DNA of 64,000 bases. Source: Fuerstiella sp. GTDB taxonomy: Bacteria > Planctomycetota > Planctomycetia > Planctomycetales > Planctomycetaceae. The stretch is from positions 20,741-84,740 of the forward strand of contig JAPYTO010000001.1 in NCBI GenBank assembly GCA_029941865.1, read 5' to 3'. The translations under genes were made by a program, and so were the position numbers. The stretch's first letter is position 1, and each line of letters begins with the position of its first letter. Below the pieces are notes generated by a model. The model did no database searches, had not been told where the DNA came from, and saw only the letters and a program-made list of their open reading frames with translations. Positions 57,690 to 64,000 of the stretch are shown here, in pieces.

Positions 57690-60600
57690 CTAATGACCGG
57701 ACTTCTCCAGCTGAAGATTCAGGCACAGGCCACGAATCTCGTTGTTGAGTACGTCGAAACTGGCTGGAGTGCCGGCTTCAAGCGTGTTCTCACCCTTGAC
57801 CATTGACTCGTAAATCTTTGTGCGACCTTCGACATCGTCGCTCTTGACAGTCAACAGTTCCTGCAGAATGTAAGCAGCTCCGTAGGCTTCCAGTGCCCAC
57901 ACTTCCATTTCCCCGAACCGCTGGCCGCCGAAGCGAGCCTTACCACCCAGAGGCTGCTGTGTAATCAGCGAGTACGGACCCGTTGCTCGAGCGTGCACCT
58001 TGTCGTCAACAAGATGGTGGAGTTTGAGCATATAGATCCGACCGACAGTCGTCTTTTGCTCCATTACCTCGCCCGTACGGCCATCAAACAGGTGAGTCTT
58101 CCCTTCCTCTGGAAGATCTGCTTCCCGCAGAGCTTCCCGGATTTCCTCTTCTGTCGCTCCGTCAAAGACTGGACAGATCGCTCGATAGCCCAAAACGCCC
58201 GCGGCCCAACCCAGATGAGTCTCCAGAATCTGACCCACATTCATGCGGCTGGGAACACCCAGCGGGTTGAGAATGATGTCAACAGAAGTGCCGTCTTCCA
58301 GATACGGCATATCCTCGACCGGCAGAACCTTGGAAATCACACCCTTATTCCCATGGCGGCCAGCCATCTTGTCACCCACGGAAATATGACGTTTTGAGGC
58401 GACATAAACCTTCACCATCTGCAGTACGCCGCTGGGCAATTCGTCGCCACGCTTCAGGCTGTTCAGACGATGATTCTCTTCGTCAATGAGGATTTCGACG
58501 ACCGGCCACTCTTCCTTCAGCAGCTTCCGGGCACCCGTCTTCTTCTGAGCGCTGCGGATGTCCAACCCTTCAAAATAGGCCATGAAGCCGCGAGCGAACT
58601 CAGCAACGGCTTTGTTCTCGTCCAGAGTGCCCATGTCCCGACCATCCGGATCGGTAAGAGGCTGCCCGAGCTCTTCCTTCAGTGACTTGGCGAAGACACG
58701 GAATGCCTCCGAAATCCGAACATCACCTTCCGCCTCAACCTCCTTGAGATTGTCCTCAAACTTCTTTCGTTCGAGTTCAGACAGACTCATTCGGCGAGAA
58801 AACTTCTCCGTGTGAATGACGATGCCACCAACCCCACTGGGCACTTCCAAAGACTCATTTTTGACATCTTCGCCCGCTCGCCCGAAGATCGCGTGCAACA
58901 GCTTTTCTTCAGGCGTCAATTCAGACTTAGCCTTCGGCGAAACCTTGCCCACCAGAATGTCACCAGGATGGACTCGAGTTCCGATCCTGACAATGCCGTC
59001 ATCATCGAGCTGATGCAGAGCCTTCTCGCTGACATTGGGAATGTCGCGGGTAAACTCTTCACGGCCCAGCTTCGTTTCGCGAATCTCAACATCGAACTCG
59101 TCAAGGTGAATCGACGTGTAGACGTCCTCCTTCACCAGACGTTCTGACAGAATAATCGCGTCTTCGAAGTTGTATCCCTCCCACGACATGAACGCGACAA
59201 GAACGTTGCGTCCCAACGCAAGGGTGCCATTCTTTGTGGCGGCACTGTCACACATCAACTGCCCGGGACGAACCTTGTCGCCCACAGAAACAATCGGCTT
59301 CTGATTGAGACACGTGCGTTCATTCAACCGGACGAATTTTCGAAGTGGGAACCGACGTCCGTCAACTTCGATACAAGTTGCATCGACGTACGTGACAGTA
59401 CCCGCCTTTTCAGCTCGCAGCAGCATGCCAGAGTGCTGCGCGACGTGGTCTTCCATCCCCGTGCCGACAACCGGCCGCTCGGGGATCAGCAGCGGCACAG
59501 CCTGTCGCTGCATGTTGGAACCCATCAACGCCCGGTTGGCGTCGTCGTGTTCAAGAAACGGAATCAACCCGGCAGAAACACCGACCATCTGGCACGGCGC
59601 CACGTCAGTGAACTGAACTCGCTCTTTAGGGACCCAAACCACATCACTTTTATAGCGAGCAAGAACCAGATCATCCTGAAGCTGGCCGTCGACAATGGGT
59701 GTGTCTGCCGGAGCCACGTGAGCAAATGCTTCTTCGTCGGCTCGCAACCAGACGACTTCATCCGTAACTTTTCCTTCCGCAACCCTGCGGTAAGGCGTAA
59801 TCAGGAACCCGTAGTCATCAACCTTGGCAAAAATCCCCAGACTCGAAATCAGCCCGATGTTTGTACCTTCCGGCGTTTCAATCGGACAGATTCGGCCGTA
59901 GTGCGAAATATGCACATCGCGAACTTCAAACCCGGCACGCTTCCTGTTCAACCCGCCCGGGCCCAGTGCACTGAGCCGACGCTCATGAGTAAGCATCGAC
60001 AGTGGATTCGTCTGGTCGACAACCTGGGAAAGTTCACTACGACCATAGAAAAAGTCGATCGCGGCCGAAACGCTCTTGGGATTAATCAGCGTTCGCGGCG
60101 TCATGCCGTCGACTTCCTTCAGACTCATCCGCTCCTGAACGGTTCGCCGCAGCTTCAGAAAGCCCTTACGAATCTCGTCTGCGCCTAACTCGTCAATGGT
60201 CCGCAAACGGCGATTTCCGAGGTTGTCAATGTCGTCGATATGCGCCGTTTCGTCATTCAACCGCAACCGCATCAAATAGCGAATGGCGTTGATGAAATCC
60301 TCCGGACGAAGTGTCATTTCGTCGTCGGGCACTTCCTGATTGAACTTGCGATTAATACGAAATCTCCCAACACGACCAAGACGGTAACGGTTCAGATCAA
60401 AGAATTTCTCCTTGAACAAATCCGACGCCTTGTCGAGATTTGGCGGATTGCCAGGACGCAAACGCTGATAAATCCGCAGCAGAGCCTCCTCATGAGTCGA
60501 CGTGGTGTCCTCTCCCAGCGTTTTCAGAATCAGGACATCCTTGACGTCCTCCACCAACTCCACGGACTTGAGCCCCGACGAAATCAGCTCCTCAACCATC

Positions 60601-61412
60601 ACTTCTGTCAGCTGTGCTCCCGCGTCTGCCAGAATTTCTCCCGAACGATCGTGTTTCTCAGGAAAGACCACATCATCAACAACATAGCGCTCAAGCAGCT
60701 TAGCGGGTTCCGTCTTAGCCGAAACCTTAATCTCCTCCGTGTCGTGATAGAGTCGAATCAACGCCGCATCCGTCGAGTAGTCTGGTGACATCGCACGCAG
60801 CAGCGTCATCGCGGAAAACTTGCCGCTCTGGTCAATACGAACAGCGACCGCGTCTTTCTTGGTGCAGATCAATTCGATCCAACTGCCTCGCTCCGGAATG
60901 ATTCGGCACGAGTGAGTCTTGCGATCACTGCTGGCCGTTTCCTCAGCCATCACAAAGTCAACGCCAGGCGAACGATGCAACTGACTCACCACAACACGTT
61001 CGGCACCATTAATAATAAACTCACCGCCGCCGATCATGATCGGAATATCGCCCAGATAAACCTCCTCCTCGACCGGCTGCTCCTTAATCAGACGCAGCCA
61101 GACGCGAAACGGCCGACCGTACGTCAAACGCAGCTGTCGACACTCCGGCGGGGTGTATCGCGGTTTGCCCAGCTCGTAACGCACATACTCCAGACGAAAC
61201 TGACCGTCATAACTCTCGATCGGAAAGACTTCACGCAGAATCCCCTCCAGACCCTGCTCAAGCCGATCCCGCGAAGTGCGGTCAAGCTGGAGGAAACGAG
61301 CGTACGATTCCGTCTGAATACGAGTCAAATCCGTAATCTCGTAGTCAGCCTGGATTTTTCCGAAGTTTCGAACCGTGTCCTGGTCGATTGTACGAACAGC
61401 GGGAACTGGCAT
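57690..61412 (-). CDS. rpoB: RNA polymerase subunit beta
   Basis: 1240 residues, ATG 61412. The fork/rifampicin region reads [20 protein letters not shown], where residues equivalent to Asp516, His526 and Ser531 are the sensitive form. [18 protein letters not shown], the loop [19 protein letters not shown] and the C-terminal [17 protein letters not shown] and [19 protein letters not shown] are all typical. The length is in the normal bacterial range of about 1180-1350. It follows rplL across a 329-bp spacer with three stem-loops. Confidence 0.98.
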   Translation of the reverse strand: MPVPAVRTIDQDTVRNFGKIQADYEITDLTRIQTESYARFLQLDRTSRDRLEQGLEGILREVFPIESYDGQFRLEYVRYELGKPRYTPPECRQLRLTYGRPFRVWLRLIKEQPVEEEVYLGDIPIMIGGGEFIINGAERVVVSQLHRSPGVDFVMAEETASSDRKTHSCRIIPERGSWIELICTKKDAVAVRIDQSGKFSAMTLLRAMSPDYSTDAALIRLYHDTEEIKVSAKTEPAKLLERYVVDDVVFPEKHDRSGEILADAGAQLTEVMVEELISSGLKSVELVEDVKDVLILKTLGEDTTSTHEEALLRIYQRLRPGNPPNLDKASDLFKEKFFDLNRYRLGRVGRFRINRKFNQEVPDDEMTLRPEDFINAIRYLMRLRLNDETAHIDDIDNLGNRRLRTIDELGADEIRKGFLKLRRTVQERMSLKEVDGMTPRTLINPKSVSAAIDFFYGRSELSQVVDQTNPLSMLTHERRLSALGPGGLNRKRAGFEVRDVHISHYGRICPIETPEGTNIGLISSLGIFAKVDDYGFLITPYRRVAEGKVTDEVVWLRADEEAFAHVAPADTPIVDGQLQDDLVLARYKSDVVWVPKERVQFTDVAPCQMVGVSAGLIPFLEHDDANRALMGSNMQRQAVPLLIPERPVVGTGMEDHVAQHSGMLLRAEKAGTVTYVDATCIEVDGRRFPLRKFVRLNERTCLNQKPIVSVGDKVRPGQLMCDSAATKNGTLALGRNVLVAFMSWEGYNFEDAIILSERLVKEDVYTSIHLDEFDVEIRETKLGREEFTRDIPNVSEKALHQLDDDGIVRIGTRVHPGDILVGKVSPKAKSELTPEEKLLHAIFGRAGEDVKNESLEVPSGVGGIVIHTEKFSRRMSLSELERKKFEDNLKEVEAEGDVRISEAFRVFAKSLKEELGQPLTDPDGRDMGTLDENKAVAEFARGFMAYFEGLDIRSAQKKTGARKLLKEEWPVVEILIDEENHRLNSLKRGDELPSGVLQMVKVYVASKRHISVGDKMAGRHGNKGVISKVLPVEDMPYLEDGTSVDIILNPLGVPSRMNVGQILETHLGWAAGVLGYRAICPVFDGATEEEIREALREADLPEEGKTHLFDGRTGEVMEQKTTVGRIYMLKLHHLVDDKVHARATGPYSLITQQPLGGKARFGGQRFGEMEVWALEAYGAAYILQELLTVKSDDVEGRTKIYESMVKGENTLEAGTPASFDVLNNEIRGLCLNLQLEKSGH

Positions 61413-61741
61413 TTCAACGATTGCCTTCTGAAGTCAACAATACGGAACCAAGATAAATCGGACCAAACGTAGCCGCGATGAGCGCGCGACAAAAGACACT
61501 TGCCTTCATCAGGCAACTGCCGGGGTCTTACCAGAATGCGATGGCAAAAGAGTCTTGATGATCAAATCAGCCGTCGATCAGAGTCCGAAAGCACAACGCT
61601 GCAACACGCCGCCTACCATGTAAGTGGCCGGAAGTCTAGCAAATCCGGACATATTATGCCACTTAACGCGAGCAGCTGAAGCGGCTTGCGCCGCTCCAGC
61701 CCTCGTTGCGAAGCTTCAACTACAGATTTTATCAATCTGTG
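61413..61741 (-). other. 329-bp rplL-rpoB spacer with stem-loops
   Basis: Three hairpins on the minus strand: ACAGATT/AATCTGT at 61740-61722 directly after rplL; AGCGGC/GCCGCT with a 4-nt loop at 61695-61680; and a bulged one at 61664-61622 made of AAGTGG/CCACTT outside and CCGGA/TCCGG inside. None has a clear U-run. The rest, 61413-61621, shows nothing I can identify. Such spacers often hold an attenuator or an RNase site that lowers rpoBC relative to L7/L12. Confidence 0.55.
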
Positions 61742-62158
61742 CTATTTGATTTCGCAGGCACCGCCGGCGCCTTCGATTTCCTCTTTGAGCTTTTCAGCGT
61801 CTTCTTTCGAAACGCCTTCTTTAATTGCCTTCGGAGCGCCTTCGACCATGTCTTTGGCTTCCTTCAGGCCTAAACCTGTGGCAGCACGAACAACCTTGAT
61901 CACAGGGATCTTGTTGCCGCCATCGCCCGTCAGGACAACGTCGAATTCAGTCTGCTCCACGGCAGCAGATCCGCCATCGTCGCCATCGGCCGGGCCGGCC
62001 ATTACAATCGCACCACCACCTGCAGGCTCAATATCATGAGCCTCCTTCAGATAGTCCACGACCTTCTTGGCCTCCAGCAGAGTCAGACCGACGATCTTGT
62101 CGCCAAGTTCTTTAGTTGCACTGTCAAATTCTGTCGCTTCTGCTTCAGCAGTAGACAT
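61742..62158 (-). CDS. rplL: 50S ribosomal protein L7/L12
   Basis: 138 residues, ATG 62158. The N-terminal dimer helix region ([20 protein letters not shown]) is followed by a Gly/Ala-rich hinge, and the C-terminal factor-binding domain ends with [20 protein letters not shown]. It forms the stalk that recruits EF-G and EF-Tu. It lies 85 bp after rplJ. Confidence 0.97.
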   Translation of the reverse strand: MSTAEAEATEFDSATKELGDKIVGLTLLEAKKVVDYLKEAHDIEPAGGGAIVMAGPADGDDGGSAAVEQTEFDVVLTGDGGNKIPVIKVVRAATGLGLKEAKDMVEGAPKAIKEGVSKEDAEKLKEEIEGAGGACEIK

Positions 62159-62243
62159 CTGTCCTTACCTTTCGTTTCTGTAAAGAAGCTATCGCAATAA
62201 AACTGTCACCCCGCCCAAACGGCTTACGGCAGGACACAGCAGT

Positions 62244-62759
62244 TTATTCATCTTCGCCCGAAATTTTCTTCAGGCAGCCAGCCAGCATTCCACCAGGCCC
62301 CTGCATGGCACCCGCCAACTGAGCACCAGGCCCCAGCATGCAGCCGGCAATCTGACCAATCAATTCGAGCCGCCCTGGACTCTTACTCAGCGCATCCACG
62401 GCCTGTGCATTGAGACCCTGTCCTTCAACAGTGGCCCCCTTGATTGCCAACTGATCAAGTCGCTTTGCCCAACTGGCAATCTCTTTTGAGAGAGCGACCA
62501 CATCGTCGCCACCCCAACACAACGTCGACGGACCTGCCAGGAACTCGTCAAGCCCCTCAACACCAAGACGCTGCAGAGCGTTCTTCGCAATCGAGTTCTT
62601 AACGGTCAACGCCGTAATATTTGACTCACGAAGCCCCAAACGCCACTCATTCGCCGATATTGCATCAAGCCTTGAGCAGTCGACGACCAGAAAGTCACGG
62701 GCCTCACCGAGGCGCGACTGAATGTCCTCGATCAACATATCTTTGATTTGACGACTCAT
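62244..62759 (-). CDS. rplJ: 50S ribosomal protein L10
   Basis: 171 residues, ATG 62759. The core GEARDFLVVDCSRLDAISAN and ITALTVKNSIAKNALQRLGV is typical, and the C-terminal helix that binds L7/L12 dimers is short here (QLAGAMQGPGGMLAGCLKKI). It is the base of the stalk and a known autoregulator of this operon in other bacteria. It is followed by rplL. Confidence 0.96.
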   Translation of the reverse strand: MSRQIKDMLIEDIQSRLGEARDFLVVDCSRLDAISANEWRLGLRESNITALTVKNSIAKNALQRLGVEGLDEFLAGPSTLCWGGDDVVALSKEIASWAKRLDQLAIKGATVEGQGLNAQAVDALSKSPGRLELIGQIAGCMLGPGAQLAGAMQGPGGMLAGCLKKISGEDE

Positions 62760-62811
62760 TTGACAACCTTACCGAAGCCCGATGCAACCAACCCGACACA
62801 GCAGAACCGAA

Positions 62812-63516
62812 CTAGACGGCCACGGCAATGGACGGACTCATCGTGCCCGAAATGCTTAGCCCACGCATATAAACACCTTTGGATGTCGAAGGCTTCATCG
62901 TGCGAACAAAGTGCAACAGAGCCTCGATATTCTCGAGCAACTGACTCGGCTCGAACGACATCCGCCCCACGATGCAATGAACATTACCACCCGCATCCAC
63001 TCGAAATTCCACTTTCCCGGCCTTGTATTCCTTAACCGCGGTCGCAATATCCTGCGTCACGGTTCCGGCCCGCGGGGAGGGCATCAGACCACGCGGCCCA
63101 AGCACGCGACCCAACGGACCGACAACTCCCATCATGTCCGGTGCGGCAATCGCCACATCAAAATCAAGCCACCCGTCCTTAATCCTGTCTGCAAGATCCT
63201 TGCCGCCCACACTGTCCGCCCCGGCAGCCTCAGCCACAGCCACATTATCACCCTGGGCGAAGACGATCACACGCTGAGCCTTCCCAATCCCGTGCGGCAG
63301 CACAATAGAACCCCGCACCATCTGATCGGCCTGCTTGGGGTCAACACCCAGCCGCAACGCCACCTCAACGGCCTGGTCAAAGCCGCATGGCTTGACACCC
63401 TTGGGCAGATTCTCATCCAGAGACTTCAGCGCCTCAACAGCCGCATCCAGCTCCAGAGCATCATACCCGGCAGTTTTCTTCAGCAGAGCTGCCATTCGCT
63501 TTGAGCGACGCGCCAT
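62812..63516 (-). CDS. rplA: 50S ribosomal protein L1
   Basis: 234 residues, ATG 63516. The core is family-typical: [20 protein letters not shown], then [18 protein letters not shown] and [21 protein letters not shown]1 moves with the E-site tRNA and in other bacteria represses the L11-L1 message. It lies 68 bp after rplK and 52 bp before rplJ. Confidence 0.98.
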   Translation of the reverse strand: MARRSKRMAALLKKTAGYDALELDAAVEALKSLDENLPKGVKPCGFDQAVEVALRLGVDPKQADQMVRGSIVLPHGIGKAQRVIVFAQGDNVAVAEAAGADSVGGKDLADRIKDGWLDFDVAIAAPDMMGVVGPLGRVLGPRGLMPSPRAGTVTQDIATAVKEYKAGKVEFRVDAGGNVHCIVGRMSFEPSQLLENIEALLHFVRTMKPSTSKGVYMRGLSISGTMSPSIAVAV

Positions 63517-63584
63517 GACTTCACCTAAATTTTCAACTATGAACTGAAACTGACGCCAACAAAACGACGGCTAATCAACGACGG

Positions 63585-64000
63585 TTAATCAACGACTTCC
63601 AGCCCCATACTGCGAGCCGTACCAGCAATGACCTTCACAGCCTGCTCCACAGAACTGCTGTTCAAATCTGCGTATTTAACCTTTGCAATCTCTTCCAGCT
63701 GCAACGTCGTGACAGTACCCACCTTATTCAGGAGAGGATTGGAAGAACCTTTGGCGATCCCGGCTGCCTTCTTAAGCAACACAGCCGCCGGCGGACTCTT
63801 CAACACGAAGTCAAACGAACGATCGTTGTAGACACTGATCACAACAGGGACAGTCGTCCCCATCAGATCGCGAGTCTGATCGTTGAATTGCTGGACAAAC
63901 TGCCCAATATTCACACCATGCGGACCCAATGCAGTACCCACCGGAGGAGCCGGAGTGGCCTGTCCACCAGTAACCTGCACTTTAATTTCCGCAACAAGCT
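63585..64000 (-). CDS. rplK: 50S ribosomal protein L11, start outside the window
   Basis: The visible 137 codons run from the window edge to 63585; the frame is still open at 64000 ([20 protein letters not shown]), so only the first few residues are missing. The core [20 protein letters not shown] and the end [10 protein letters not shown] are normal. L11 sits at the GTPase-associated centre and is needed for factor-dependent functions. It is the first visible gene of the cluster; nusG and secE, usually upstream, would lie outside the window. Confidence 0.97.
   Translation of the reverse strand, partial: LVAEIKVQVTGGQATPAPPVGTALGPHGVNIGQFVQQFNDQTRDLMGTTVPVVISVYNDRSFDFVLKSPPAAVLLKKAAGIAKGSSNPLLNKVGTVTTLQLEEIAKVKYADLNSSSVEQAVKVIAGTARSMGLEVVD

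Noticed and set aside
61641..61663. Promoter for rpoB around CATAAT in the spacer
   Set aside because: The -10 is fair but no -35 lies at 16-18 bp, and the site is inside a hairpin.

Overview
The window looks like a chromosomal segment of a planctomycete (Planctomycetota, probably Planctomycetales near Gimesia, Fuerstiella or Rubinisphaera). The markers are a DUF1559 prepilin-like protein, the PSCyt1/PSCyt2/PSD1 plus DUF1501 pair, arylsulfatases, a sugar dehydrogenase fused to a planctomycete-type cytochrome c, FG-GAP/ASPIC-UnbV (CRTAC1-type) proteins, and a type-Z S14. The assignment rests on family knowledge and was not tested by a search.

Positions 1-14.4 kb hold exported and redox-type proteins. 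In order these are the tail of a multihaem cytochrome c, an overlapping membrane-anchored SGNH hydrolase/TPR protein, an intergenic cluster of palindromes, a DUF1559 pseudopilin, two FG-GAP/UnbV proteins (the second with an N-terminal TPR region) and a TPR protein. A third FG-GAP/UnbV gene lies convergent to them. It is interrupted by one in-frame UGA, the same frame codes for family-typical sequence on both sides, and a bacterial-SECIS-like hairpin sits at the expected distance downstream. I read it as one 806-residue candidate selenoprotein. This is the most interesting point in the window.

Positions 14.4-36.3 kb are a mixed accessory and metabolic region. It holds two unrecognised proteins, two sulfatases, a sugar dehydrogenase-cytochrome fusion, a DTW-domain tRNA-modification protein with an unusual C-terminal domain, a three-domain esterase, a PSCyt/DUF1553 protein with an NPCBM-like insert, a DUF1501 protein, a WecA/TagO-like phosphosugar transferase, an assimilatory [4Fe-4S] APS/PAPS reductase, an M20 peptidase, a flavin reductase-like protein and a small HExxH protein.

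Positions 36.4-64 kb, all on the minus strand, form one transcription/translation super-cluster. Read in the direction of transcription it is rplK-rplA-rplJ-rplL-rpoB-rpoC / rpsL-rpsG-fusA / rpsJ-rplC-rplD-rplW-rplB-rpsS-rplV-rpsC-rplP-rpmC-rpsQ-rplN-rplE-rpsN-rpsH-rplF-rplR-rpsE-rplO-secY-rpmJ-rpsM-rpsK-rpoA-rplQ. The beta, str, S10, spc and alpha operons are therefore contiguous. tuf, rplX, rpmD, adk, map, infA and rpsD are not at their usual places. Good sigma70-type promoters precede rpsL and rpsJ, an intrinsic terminator/attenuator lies just before fusA, several stem-loops lie between rplL and rpoB, and a strong terminator ends the cluster after rplQ. I saw no tRNA, rRNA, CRISPR array or insertion sequence.
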